Shown here piece after piece: positions 48,488-61,259 of a DNA stretch of 64,000 bases. How positions within the stretch are numbered: the stretch's first letter is position 1; each line of letters opens with the position of its first letter. The notes beneath the pieces are model-generated. The model saw only the letters and a list, made by a program, of their open reading frames with translations. It did no database searches and was not told the DNA's origin. The stretch comes from Antrodiella citrinella (lineage: Eukaryota; Basidiomycota; Agaricomycetes; Polyporales; Steccherinaceae). Location: NCBI GenBank assembly GCA_004802725.1, contig SGPM01000127.1, positions 1 to 64,000 of the forward strand, read 5' to 3'. The translations under genes and the position numbers were made by a program.

Positions 48488-51400
48488 CTAGCTCGAGCCG
48501 AAGAGCATCATATTGAACGTACTGCAAGAGACGAATTCGTTAGCAGAAGAACGAGGCCTTGGCATTTGTACTCACAATCGGCGAGTTGACAGGAAGCGAA
48601 AGCTATATCGGACGTTCCGTTGAGAATATGTGCCTTGATGAAAAGCAGAAATAGAATCACGCACGATGAGTTTGTTACCGCCTTCCTTCAACCACGTCCC
48701 AGGGAATTCGAACTTTGTGCTTAGTGTCGTACACGATATAGCTAAGTATGGCATCAACATGAGGCTGTAATGCATTGGTGGGATATCAGAATAGATCACT
48801 GACCAGATCGTACGCCACAGCTGCTGCTCTGGTCAGGACCAATGGTGAAAGACAGAGGAGTCGGTTCATCGTTGACGTAGGTCAGGAACTACCATTGTTT
48901 CGCATGTCAATAATGACATTTGGTTATAAGAACGTACTCACGTCGAATGAAGGATAGGTCCCTTGCCAAAGATGCGTGTTTCCGGCAGTGGTGTATGCAC
49001 CTGGGAGACCGCTCTGTCAAAGATCACTGCTTGCAATTGGAAGAAAGATTACCTGCGAAGAGGACTGTAAAGGTAGCATTTGAGTTCGGCGACGGACGTT
49101 GCAAGAGATCAAAGTTAATCTGCCAGTTGTTGATGTCTGAGCGTATCTGTCAGATAGGCAGTCATCCCGAAGACGCGTCTGGAAGACGAACCAGTGACGG
49201 TATTGTTGCGAGTGTATGTAGGTCCATATTGAGCCCAATGGACATAATTCTAGAATCAATCAGGTTCTGTCTATTTCCGAGAAGCAACACTCAGACACTC
49301 ACAAAGTCCGTCCCCTCGTCGCTTTTTCCGATTGTAAAGTTGACGCCATTGGGGAATTGAGTAGGAAAGTCCCAAGGACCCCAGTATATACGATATTCTG
49401 CGAGAAATATTCAGGGTAGGAAGTGTACGTCAGAATGATAAGATGTGCATACTGTATGGGGTGCGGGGATGAGTCAGATCGCGCTCCCAACCGTTCCTAA
49501 ATTCGCCTTCATAACCATGATGGTCAGGTACAAGCTATCGACGACAATATAAGTGCTTACCAGAAGTCTTGTCTGGGGTACCTATCCGCCACAATTCATG
49601 TCCTGCAGAGTCTTGCTTCCACGTAGCCTTGACTGACGTCACACGGCCTGCTTTCACTTCAATGTTGTCCTGGATATAGTCTCCGAATATCCCTAGTAAT
49701 GCGACCCTGTATTAGCGTCGAACGACCGAACACTCTGCACTTGAATTACCTTTAGCGTACACCGTGAGCCTGTATTGACCTTCTCGAACATGCTGGATAT
49801 CGATCTCGCCATTCTCTACGTCCGTCTGCCAGTACTGGAATGCACTTGGTACTGTCGCGCTGGCTTGGAATTCGACACTGTTGGCAGCGAGGACTGCGAC
49901 CACATCGGAAGCACCCTGGGGGACCGATATCTTGGCCTTGAACTCTCCTCGACGCGTGGATGGGTAGTATCCGGGGACCTGTGCAGAAGAGTCAGCAAGG
50001 AGGGCGTACGACCACATGAAAGGTGCATTACATAGGGCGCTATAGTATCGTAGAAAGCTTCGTTCCACCCGAGATCTGCGAACTGCTCTGCATCCTTCAG
50101 CAGGCTCTGAACACTGGAAATAAATTATCAGCGCTGTATGAGAAACGCGAAAATCAATGGCCGCACTGACCTTGCTTGATGACCATGATTGAGGTACAGG
50201 AACTACTTCGAAATTTAGCAGCGCCGCATAGCGATAAGTGGTAGACTGACCTGCGGCCCATATGTGCGATCGAAGCCGTACGTGACATTGGGAGAACTAG
50301 AGTAAAGGTGAGTTCCCTCATCGGACCAACACAATTAAACAACTCACATTGCGCCACCATGGCTGCAAAAACAACGCAGTAATTGAGATTGAGCAGTATA
50401 GAACCTGCAGAGATTATTCTTACCTGGACGACAACTTATTGCTAGTGGAGGGGACGAGAAATGAAAAGTTGCACCAGCGAATATAAGGGAGGAAACGTAC
50501 TATATAATCCCATCAACCATCAAGTCAAGGTGAGCCTGGTACAGAGCATCAGGACACAACTCAGGATCGCGATGACTACAGAAGACTTACAGGACCTCCA
50601 TAGGAGGTGTCTCTTTGATTTTCTACCCACCACGCACCCAGTGTTGCGCCATCGGATTGGTTGGCAATTAAGCCATGTGCTTTGTTTGTCTGGTTGTCCG
50701 CAAACGTATACTATCAAGGATTCAGCTCGACGTGAACGCTGATCCGGAGAAGAAAGAGCAAACCTTTGTGAAATAGTCTGACTCTTGTACGACATACTGA
50801 TCCTCTGGTGTCAGCCCGAGGTACCACGTACTTCGAGGGCCCATCAAATGAGCTCGAAATTCGTCAGACTTGAGCTGAGTGCGTGACTCACGCGTCTTGA
50901 ACTGGAACTTCATTTGTGAGAGCTTCAGCGGATGGAATCGGTGACTGTACCAAGTTCAGTTAATTCGCGCGTAGCTGGAGAATTTCCACGTACCCATTGC
51001 TCGGAATTTGTAACGAGGTGGGTCCAGAGTGTTTGAGCGGCGTTGGGTCTGAACATGGTGCGTACCTCGCTGAGAGTATCGGGCAAAGGAGTCTCATTGA
51101 AATAGGCAAGCCTCAAAAAGCTGTGGAGACCGCTTTCGCCATCACGAAGGAACCAGTATCTCTGAACGCTGCAAGCCAATATGAGTGTGAATTATTATGA
51201 ACAAGGAAAATGACTTTACACGGAGCTTGTGGATGTGTCGTTGTCGGTAAAGATGATCCCAGCCCAGTCGTGTCCTTGGACAACCTCATAAGTAGGATCA
51301 TTAGTCAAACTGAAGGCTTTTCCCGGAAAATCTGAAATAATCGCATCCTGATGTCAGTACATCAAAGTGCAAGGCATACTGGAAAACACGACACCTGTGT

Positions 51401-51651
51401 ATAAGTTTCCAGATGTCGAAGTTGCAGCTCCTAAGAGCGACGTGTTCTGGTAAAGAATATTTCTGATGTAACCGTTGCTTTTCAGCACGCTAGGATACAT
51501 GTCAGGCGAAACCAGGACAGCGAGCATCATGACGTAGCACGTACTCGAACGCCAATTCAGCATTGCTGAAGGTCAGCGTAGTGTTTGTTTGGGTTACAGA
51601 CACTGCCGCTACCGCGGTAGCAAGACTGAGCAATGATGCGAGGCCGAACAT
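48488..51651 (-). CDS. PL4 rhamnogalacturonan lyase
   Basis: Secreted lyase that splits the rhamnogalacturonan I backbone of pectin by beta-elimination. The signal peptide MFGLASLLSLATAVAA at 51651 leads into VTQTNTTLTFSNAELAFEYV. Family blocks follow: QGHDWAGIIFTDND, FRWFLRDGESGLHSFLRLAY and the segment HGGAISPNVTYGFDRTYGPQ, matching the HHG..NITxGxDRTFGPQ block of characterised members that holds the catalytic His. Further on are DLGWNEAFYD, the fibronectin-like domain (YVPGYYPSTRRGEFKAKISV, QYRLTVYAKGIFGDY) and the lectin-like domain (RNGWERDLTHPRTPYEYRIY, then WGPWDF). The last exon reads YVQYDALRLEL. There are many short exons. The order lyase, FnIII-like, CBM-like is complete. It fits pectin breakdown during plant tissue or wood colonisation. 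Confidence 0.9.
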
Positions 51652-51698
51652 GATGTTTCTTCTTTCCGCGATACCGACTTGGGATGCATTGAAGGGGC

Positions 51699-51706
51699 CT
51701 TAAATA
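51699..51706 (-). promoter_or_regulatory. TATA box of the PL4 gene
   Basis: The coding-strand sequence tatttaag lies 48-55 nt upstream of the ATG at 51651. Confidence 0.4.
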
Positions 51707-52508
51707 CAAGAATCTGACTGTCAAGGCACGGACAATTAGTACTAGGGCTTGGAATCCACGAGGCTACAAAGTCGACGGACTTACTATCGGGCTACCATGT
51801 GCACCAGTAAGACGACTGTAGGGAGGATGATCAGCACGTCATTCGGAATACCGATGAGCGTTATGCGTCTTATGACTATGCTTCTGGTCCGCTTGTGCTT
51901 CTTACCGTGACAGACATACTCAACCAGCGACACGGATAGATGATTTCTGCCGGAGGTTCGTCAGAAAGTGAATATAGAGGAGAAAGCTAAAGTTTGTCGC
52001 ATGAATGAATACGCTGATGGGGCGAACGGCATGGCGAAGGTTGTATCAGGATGGCGCAAGTCGACCTGAAGTCCCAGTGATCGCGATGTTTGAAACGTCC
52101 AACTTCTAGAAGCACGGGATTGCCTAAATTGTATCTGTGGATTGAACATATGTACATGTGCATGAGCCTTGAAAAGATGAGTAGGTATCTCCGGAGCAGG
52201 AAACTCTTCGCCGTGAAGCCGCATTGCGCGATGAAGGTACCTTCGATAACACCGCCATTGCATAGATGAATGACTTTAGTGATGGCGGCCTACTAGAATA
52301 TATGCCTTGTATCTGCCCGGTAAGATGAGCGGGTCAGGCCTAAACTGAAAGACGGATACTGCGATAGGACAAGAGGATGGCGGGGCAAAAAATGGAAATT
52401 ACGTGAAAGATTATTCGCGGAGGGATGTGCACCATCTCTACAATGGCACATTCGTTCTACGCGTGGATGGTGTTACGATAGGAGAGCAACGAGACCGTTG
52501 AGGGAGAA
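51707..52508. other. Intergenic, no gene seen
   Basis: Upstream region of the PL4 gene. A 100-codon minus frame at 51961-52263 is open but shows no motif, no codon pattern and no splice partners, so it is not called. Confidence 0.5.
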
Positions 52509-53015
52509 TCAAAGGCGAAGTGGAGGTAGGATCTGGGTGCCATCACCGATCTTGCGTTTCTTTGGCGGAGGACCAGCTGTGGGGCCAGTCGCGTCTTTAG
52601 CGCTCCAGCCACCGACGCGTTTAGGCCCTCGAATCTCACTGACGAGTCTTCATGGGTGGCGAGTGTCATCCTGGACCCTGTAGCTTTCATGTCCATGGTC
52701 AAATCGATACCTCGTTTCGTCGAAAGAGAGAGTTTGAGAGGAAGAGGCTGTATACGTAGAANTGATGATTATNGGTCCTCGACGTCGTTTCCCCCCTGAG
52801 GTATAGGTCACTTCCCGATTCTCTGATGGTCCTGTACATGCGCCTCAAAATTCGAAGGCTGCGACAAGAACGAAAGTATCGGTGAAGTCGTGGCCTAATC
52901 TGTACTTACGACCGAATACATGGTAAGAGGGAAATNCACATAGCGATGGATGTTGAACGGGGCATTTGGAAAGATCGCTCNTTGACGTCAGGCGTGTGAC
53001 CTCAGGAATGAACAT
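52509..53015 (-). CDS. Small basic protein with nuclear-localisation-like motif
   Basis: I do not recognise this family. Three exons (53015-52910, 52831-52711, 52638-52509) join in frame across 78- and 72-nt introns (GTAAGT..CAG and GTATCG..CAG) to 118 residues. Visible pieces are MFIPEVTRLTS, HPSLCxFPSYHVFG, RPSENREVTYTSGGKRRRG, STYTASSSQTLSFDETSEIR and GPKRVGGWSAKDATGPTAGP, followed by PPKKRKIGDGTQILPPLRL at the end. The basic clusters GGKRRRG and PPPKKRK look like nuclear-localisation signals. There are no other domains. Three bases are N. Confidence comes from the composition on both sides of two phase-consistent introns, not from homology. It is convergent or tail-near to nothing; the PL4 gene lies upstream on the left. 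Confidence 0.5.
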
Positions 53016-53153
53016 CCCTCGACGCCAACACTAAGAGTCGTACAATTTGGTAGGTGAACCACTGTTCATAAGGTGTGTATAATATAGTACATGCTGCCCA
53101 AAAATTCTCTAGTAGTATGCAAGAGGGTATAACAGATCGTGCACAAAATGTCT

Positions 53154-54530
<1,377 letters not shown>

Positions 54531-54539
54531 CGGCGGGGT

Positions 54540-55020
54540 GGCTCATCGAATGAAGGCGTCGAGATGGGACGCGACACAGTCGCGTCGTCGGCGTGGACAA
54601 GAGAGAAGTCGAATCCGCCCGCCACAGTGTGCCCAGAGTGAACCACTGCCAACTAGGCACTCAATATCGGACGTTTCGGTGGACGAAGATGATCTAATCG
54701 ATCTCTCCAAGCCAATCACAAGTGACCGCGAGATCGGACGAGGACTAACCGGTGTCCGTGCTTCAAGTTACTATTAGCCACAGGAGCAGAGGTCTCATTC
54801 GTGGTCCACTCCAACAGTCGGGTCTTGAGTATTTTGACTGAGAGTTCTCGGCTGCAAACTTGATGCGTCTCCTCGGCTTCCTGCGACCGTCAGAGTGAAG
54901 CCCTATCGTTTCTTGCAGTGAGCGAGTAGCACCAACGTTAAACACGGATGATACTCACCGAAGCTACATCCACCCCACTGCATCGTGAGTATCGCGGCCA
55001 TGTTGAGATCGTCGGCACAC
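54540..55020. other. Upstream region, no gene seen
   Basis: Probable promoter region of thioredoxin reductase. No supported coding sequence. Confidence 0.4.
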
Positions 55021-55022
55021 GG

Positions 55023-55860
55023 TCATTGAAGATCGAGTCTCGTGTAGACCATGCTGCCGAGGGGCTCGACGGCACTGAGCCCAAAGCAGGCCAGTGGGCT
55101 CGGTACGATACTGATGTATTCGGCTTCGAGGAGCCAGATATCGAGAGTGCCATGTCCGATGAGAAAGTTCTCCCAATTGAGGTTCGAGTGGCAGAACTCG
55201 AGGAGCCATCTTCTCGCAGTGAAAGTGATAATGCCTGCAGAGAAGTATGATTTCGCCGAACACTGTGTTTCATACAAAATCACGCACCATGTTTGTGTAT
55301 ATCTCCAGCGCAGCGACATTATTCAACGCTATGGGCGATTCGTCGTCTGGCGCGAGAAATATACGCTGGGCTATGCACGCAGGGGACGGAAAGATCGGTA
55401 CGCTTTCGCCCGCTCCTTCTTGGATGGCCCATCGTGAATTCACACATCTGCAGGTGGGGGGAACATACTGCATCACGATGAATGCGAACCCCTCGTCAAT
55501 GGAAGGAGACGAACACCTTCGGTATGTGAGGCGCACGAGGCTCGCTGCGTGCCAAATCGTGAAGAGAACGTTCATTGCGAGCTTTAGCCAACAAACGACC
55601 TGTGTTACGCTTATATTCGGCGAAGTAGTTCTCCGTGACTTCTTCAAGCAGGTGAGAGGTGGGTCGACCAACGTTCTTTCCGACGAAGAGAAGTGACCAG
55701 CTGCTGCAACTTGACTTGATCCTGCAAATACATGATGATACACCTCCTCGATTGGTTGTCAGCCCGCAGAAGCGTTTGCATGGATAGCGATGAGGAGAAG
55801 TGGGTCGGTACAGCCATCATCTCCAAAGTCGTCTCTATCGGCGTTTGAATCATTCGTTCT
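55023..55860 (-). pseudogene. Aminoglycoside-phosphotransferase / kinase-like gene, disrupted
   Basis: Pieces match the APH-type kinase-like proteins that are numerous in basidiomycetes. LFVGKNVGRPTSHLLEEVTE continues TENYFAEYKRNTGRLLAKAR and PHIPKVFVSF. Then comes the hinge DEGFAFIVMQYV, the segment NVAALEIYTNM, and the catalytic-loop-like FCHSNLNWENFLIGHG followed by AEYISIVPSPLACFGL. The frame shifts between PHIPKVFVSF and DEGFAFI with no room for an intron. The phases also disagree at the intron before the catalytic-loop exon. The expected DxE/DFE metal motif is not in its usual form. Either a pseudogene or a gene with two base errors; the first seems likelier. Confidence 0.5.
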
Positions 55861-55988
55861 CCGATCGGAATATGCCGCGTTCCGCTGCACTTGTTGGCAT
55901 CGTCGCTTCCGACGACGCAGTTGTTCTGCTCATCGTTCTACTCGTCGCACTCGTCGTCTTTTGACCTTCCTTCATATCTCTGCAAGCC

Positions 55989-56922
55989 ATGTCTGATTTG
56001 TGTCCTGTATACGCTCCCTTCTTCAGCGCAATGGTGAGATGGCTTTACAACTTACCACTTGCGGCACGTCATGCTCATCCTCTAATTTCTAGGGCTGCGC
56101 GAGTGCCATTATCTTCACCTGTGAGTACTCTGGTCCTTGATTCGTGTCTTTATCGATACTCACACATTACTTTCAGGCATAGGAGCGAGGTACGCGCAAC
56201 AAGCTTCGTCGTACCTGCAAACAGTGTATTGACCATGCCCCAGTTATGGAACCGCGAAGTCAGGAGTTGGTATCTCGGCCATGGCGATTCTCAGGCCTGA
56301 GGAGATGATGAAGTGTACCATCCCAGTCGTCATGGCTGGTATCATTGCCGTGAGATGCTCCTTTCTATCGTGTCATCTTGTCTCTGACACCAAATTGCTT
56401 AGATTTACGGTCTCGTCGTTTCGGTGCTCATCTCGGGAGATTGTAAGTGCAAACACACGGGAGTTGCGAAACAATACTGACATATGTTGCTGGTTTCAGT
56501 GGTGATGGAGATGTCCTTGTTCCAAGGTTTCGTTCAATTGGGTGCCGGCCTTGCTGTCGGCCTCTCTGGTCTGGCTGCTGGATTCGCGATTGGTATCGTT
56601 GGTGACGCTGGTGTGCGGGGTACCGCTCAACAGCCAAGGCTCTTCGTCGGCATGGTACGCATTGCATGGTTGTACGGACTCACAAAGCGCTGATTCTTGT
56701 GTTTCCAGATTTTGATCCTCATTTTCGCTGAAGTGTTGGGTCTCTACGGTACGTTTTCATTTCGTGTATAACACACGGCTTCAGCTCATATTCTGTTCCA
56801 GGTCTCATCGTTGCCCTGATCATGAACTCCAAAGCGTCAGGTCTGACTGGTGTTGTACGTGATTCTGACCATGTTACGCTGTCACATTCTCATGACGTTG
56901 TATATTACAGTGCAGCGCATAA
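55989..56922 (+). CDS. VMA3: V-type ATPase proteolipid subunit c
   Basis: Proton-carrying ring subunit of the vacuolar ATPase. Nine exons (55989-56033, 56093-56120, 56177-56189, 56244-56349, 56403-56442, 56500-56654, 56709-56748, 56802-56854, 56911-56922) join in frame to 163 residues, the usual size. The four membrane helices are evident: [57 protein letters not shown] and [20 protein letters not shown], the last with the essential Glu. [19 protein letters not shown] forms the cytosolic loop. The 13-nt third and 12-nt last coding exons are too short to see in open-frame scans, and the gene is broken into exons averaging 55 nt. The start ATG (gccATGT) agrees with the family N-terminus [12 protein letters not shown]. 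Confidence 0.96.
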
Positions 56923-57370
56923 ATGCCAACATTGTGACGTGACACGGAGGATAGTAGTGCACCCTCCTGGACTCTTCTACAGTCTTCTAATCATGTCGGC
57001 GGAATTCGATCCTCACTTAGCATTCTGTGGTGCTCTCTTCCTTACTGCTTTAGCAGTGCTCCTACTCCCGCGTGTAGTACCTACGATACCTTCTCTTTCC
57101 TCGGTATATATATATACAGAATGTCTCCGACGAACTGCCGTGTCCAATTGAAATTATTCTGAGCAAGTTACGAACATCTTCGCATCGACGTGGCTGAATG
57201 AGGTGGACGGCTATCACGATAAGATGAAGCTCGGAATAGCCTTACAGGAATAGCATGTCTTTCTCTTCGACGCCCACCACTTGACCACCTCATTCTTGTC
57301 CGACTGACGTGGAAGTGAGGATATAAGGGCCTGCCAGCCTGGCATTGGTCTACCAGCCTACTACATCGTC
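56923..57370. promoter_or_regulatory. Region upstream of the SUN-domain gene, with TATA box
   Basis: No gene seen between the V-ATPase stop and the SUN gene. A TATA-like atataag at 57321-57327 lies about 45-50 nt upstream of the ATG at 57371. A short TA repeat (tatatatata) is near 57105-57115. Confidence 0.4.
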
Positions 57371-60300
57371 ATGTTCTCGTATTCGAACTTGCCGCTTTCT
57401 CTGCTGGCCTTACTCGTTACAGCACTTCCAGCACTTTCAGGACCCACAACGTCATACGGACCATTCTACAACATTGCCATTCATGCACCGAAACCTCCAG
57501 AACAGCCTATATGCTGTCTGAGACCCCTCACGCCGTTGGAAGAAACAGATCAAGAGGTGCTACTTACGTTCGAGGAATGGAAAGCCAGGCGGTTAGCAGA
57601 GGTACACAAAGACCCGGCAGCAGGCTCGCACATCCCTTCAACCCAGGCGCACAAACCTGGAGTCACTGAAGATGTCCCAGAGCCTCTGCCTTCACCTTCT
57701 GGTATAGACAACTCTGCGACCGCACCTGTATCAGTGGTAGATGTGGACTTGCCTTCCGACAAGCTCTCTCCCCATATTCAAATTCCTATCGTCGACCGAT
57801 TCAACTACGCGTCCCTAGACTGCTCAGCTAGCGTGCATAACGCACACAAGTCTGCCAAGTCCGCATCATCTATCTTGTCGTCGAAAAAGGACCGGTACAT
57901 GCTTAGTCCGTGCGCGGAGAACAAGCAGTTTGTGGTGGTGGAATTGTGCGACGACATTCGGATTGACACCGTGCAGCTGGCGAACTACGAGTTCTTCAGC
58001 GGGGTGTTCAAGGATTTCTCAGTGAGCGTGGCGAAGACGATTCAGGGCGGTTGGGTACCTGCGGGGACGTATCGAGCAAAGAATAGTCGCGGTGTACAGG
58101 TGTGTTTGTTAAGCTACCTTCACGAACGAAAGTCTCATGGGTCTGCAGACGTTCCATCCTCTATCCCTGACGGACTTCTACCGTTTCATACGAATCGACT
58201 TCCACTCTCACTACGGCAACGAGTACTACTGCCCTTTGTCACTGCTACGAGTGTATGGCCTGACACATCTGGAGCATTGGAAATGGGACATGTGGGAAGA
58301 TGAAAGCCGACAACGTGTTCTGGAAGGTGTCAGCGTCGAAACCTTTGGGGACATCGCTATTCCTAGGGCAACACACATTGAAGCAGACTATGGTTCGGTG
58401 TCTGCACCAAACTCCTCGTCGGATGGCACCGCTGCAAATCCCTCAGTGGACAGGCCCGAGGAAGTCCCTGTCTCCATCTCAGACACCTCGTCTGCCGATG
58501 TATTGATAGATACCCCGTCTACATCGATTCCAACGCGACATTCTGAAAGTTCCGCACACCAGCCCTCTTCGCCCTCCCCTACAGAACCCTCAGTCGACCT
58601 TGCAGCTCATCTGGTTGGCGAGCCACCATCAAACCATGACTCTCCGACACCCCAGCGCGATTCAGTTCCAATATCATCCACGACATCAGCTTTGACTACG
58701 CATACCTCTAACTCTTCTGACATGTCCCACTCACCACTAGTCTCTCCCTCAAGTTTAGCGTCTTCACAGATATCCTCATCATCAGGTACACCCAGCAATA
58801 CCTCTCATACCTCCAGAAACTCGTCTTACTCATCTGCCCAATCACACACCCCACAATCGTCTCGATCTTCCGTGTCTTCGTCCATGCCTGTCCACACTGT
58901 TCATTCTCTGGTCCCCGTGTCGCCGAACAGCGGCGGAGAATCTATCTACCGCACCATAATGAACCGTCTGACGGCTCTCGAGGGCAATACCACCTTATAC
59001 TCCAGATACGTGGAGGAGCAGATTGCTGGCGTCAGAGAGATGATGCGAAGGCTTGGGGAGGATGTGGGTAGGCTGGAGGGTATCGTAAGCATACAGTACA
59101 TATACTCGGAAATTGGTACTGATATATGACGTGTAGGGAAAGGCTCAAGCGCAGATGTATCAACGTTCCGTATTGGAATTCGAGAGGCATCGGAAACGGC
59201 TCGACCTAGAACATGTTGAGCTCATGTCCAGGGTGAACAGACTCACCGACGAAGTACTTCTTTCCTTCCTGATTTTACCACCAAAATATTCAACATCCCC
59301 GTAACAGGTCATCCTTGAGAAACGTCTGGGCATCGCCCAGTTGTGCCTGCTACTCGCCATCTTGATCTTCATAACGTTGACCCGCGGATCAAGAGGCGAA
59401 GTCGTGCATCCTCCTCAACCCGCTGATTATCCGCGTTCTCGGACTAATTCATTGCGAGAATGGGACTGGAGAAAGAGGACGTTGAGCCTGAGCGGGCTGG
59501 GTAGTGACCTCATGAACCGGTTCAAGAGCTCAACTCGAGATCCTACTTCTTCGTCTCATGTGTCAGATTCGGCAGAGGATACAGAGAAACCTGATATTGG
59601 TGAGCACATGTTTGTTTTTTTCACAATGATGGAGTAATAACATCGCCACAGCTCGTATCAAGTTCCCCTCTCGCAAGCACGGGCCTGCAAGTGCAGACTT
59701 CCCACGAAGCAAACGCACTCATCCCGTCGCCGCCGCGAGGAAACAGGCCGCGAACGTCCATCTTCGTACACCCACATCACTACGCTCGCCCATGCGTTCC
59801 GCTGGTCACCGCTATGCCTTCCGACCTCTGACACCCACCGGTCCAAGTTCAGCAAGCTTAACCACAGCGGCCTTGGTCTCGCCACGTCCCCCGATCCAAC
59901 GTACTTCGTCAGGCGGCACCGGTGGGATCGTCCAGAGCGCCAGTATGGGATCGGTGATTGGGCCCGTGCCCAAGTCGGCGAAACGATGGGCTCGGAGCGC
60001 GCATCTACACGAAGTGAAGAGCACGCCGGCCGTTCCGAAGTTGAATGGTGCCAGCGTCGTGCTCACGCTACCGAAGGAACCCGAGGTCGACGTTGGACCT
60101 ACCGCTGCTAGCCAAGTGGTTGGTGTCGCCGAATCTGGTTTGGTGGGGGACGTGTTCACCTCGAATGTACGAGTGCCTGGGCCTTGGACCCCTGGGGATC
60201 GGAAGCAGAGCCTGACTATGCTCCTTGCGCGGGCTGGATTGTCACCGTCGGATATGTCGCCAAGTCGTTTGGCTGCTCAGTCGGAACGAGACGTTGCGAG

Positions 60301-60409
60301 CGGGGGAGATGCATGGGTGGATACCGATGTGAGTAGTTCAGACGACGAGAGTGGAGATGCCCACGCCGCGGTAGTTGAGGGAGAGGAGGAGGATATGGGT
60401 CATCATTAG
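57371..60409 (+). CDS. SLP1: SLP1-type SUN-domain ER membrane protein
   Basis: SLP1/OPT-type SUN proteins sit in the ER membrane and, with Emp65, protect soluble proteins during folding. Five exons (57371-58099, 58149-59084, 59137-59253, 59308-59599, 59652-60409) give 943 residues. A signal sequence (LPLSLLALLVTALPALSG) is followed by an acidic FEEWKARRLAE motif typical of the group. The SUN domain (about residues 140-310) carries DRFNYASLDCSASVHNAHKS, SSKKDRYMLSPCAENKQFVV, VQLANYEFFSGVFKDFSVSV and FIRIDFHSHYGNEYYCPLSL, then LRVYGLTHLE. A long Ser/Thr/Pro linker leads to a coiled coil (NRLTALEGNTTLYSRYVEEQ) and a membrane segment (QLCLLLAILIFITLTRG). After that comes a basic, disordered tail ending EEEDMGHH. 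The extended cytosolic tail is longer than in yeast. Confidence 0.88.
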
Positions 60410-60607
60410 CATTATTCGATTCTCTCACTGACGACAAAGCTATTTCTTATAGTCATGTCTGTTATTTCACGATTTCTTCATGGTCTCTCGCACATCATAC
60501 TCAGGATACGACACGCCCACATTTGTTATATAATATCTATTGGTTCTTTGCCATGGTTATCGGTTCACGAATAGGATTCCAGGAGGTTCGACAAGGCATG
60601 ACAGCAC

Positions 60608-60894
60608 TTATTTCATGTTCCATCTGAACACGCCAGCCACGACAAATCCTGACGGCAACGCAACAACATCAGGCCACCAGTATGAGATGCACATCGAAAT
60701 CGTCACGTACCAAAACCAATACCTCCCATGATACGTTTGCCTAACGGTGATCCTGGAGCTTTCATGCGCGTCATACTAAGGGCATAAATGCCTACACCAA
60801 CAAGAGCACCTGTGCCAGTCACACGGCAAGCTAGGCAGTCCTGGTACCGGTATGGTTTTACCGGGTTGGAGAGTTGCCCTTCGCGGTCGGCCAT
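60608..60894 (-). CDS. DMAC1-like small mitochondrial membrane protein
   Basis: Two exons (60894-60711 and 60648-60608) join across a 62-nt intron to 74 residues. The pattern YQDCLACRVTGTGALVGVGI, then SPLGKRIMGGIGFGFVVAGV and FRWNMK at the end, matches the small two-helix family of DMAC1/DUF4536 proteins: a Cys-X-X-Cys segment, two glycine-rich hydrophobic helices and a basic hairpin. In animals DMAC1 helps build the distal membrane arm of respiratory complex I; a mitochondrial inner membrane location is inferred from the family. The start is MADREGQLSNP; an ATG three codons upstream is possible. The second exon codes for only 13 residues. It is convergent with the SUN gene (stops about 200 nt apart). 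Confidence 0.72.
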
Positions 60895-61259
60895 GCTGTA
60901 CAAAGACTCGTGAGTGCTTGAGTAGTTAGAAAAGTTAGCAATAACCTACCTCTTCCTGAATCGAATTACTGCTTCAAAGCACACAGCTTCACCTTCATTT
61001 ATAGGGAGACTCGGAAGCCGAAAGAGAGTTGAACGACCTCGGACGTGCCGCGACAGCGTACGTGTCTGTGCCAAAAGATTAGATTAGATGGACGCTCAAC
61101 GTGGATGGCCTCTGAGGCCTGAGGCTCTGAGTCTGACCAGGCGGTCGCCATTGTATTGTAAACCTCCTACGTCTTGCCAGTGAACGGTATGTCGTCGTCT
61201 TGGACTATCGAGGGTGTTGCTAATGAATTCGTTAGCATAGACTTCCGGCATACAGTGGG
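60895..61259. other. Divergent promoter region
   Basis: About 365 nt between the start codons of the DMAC1-like gene (minus) and ALG11 (plus). No gene, and no promoter element I would name. Confidence 0.4.
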
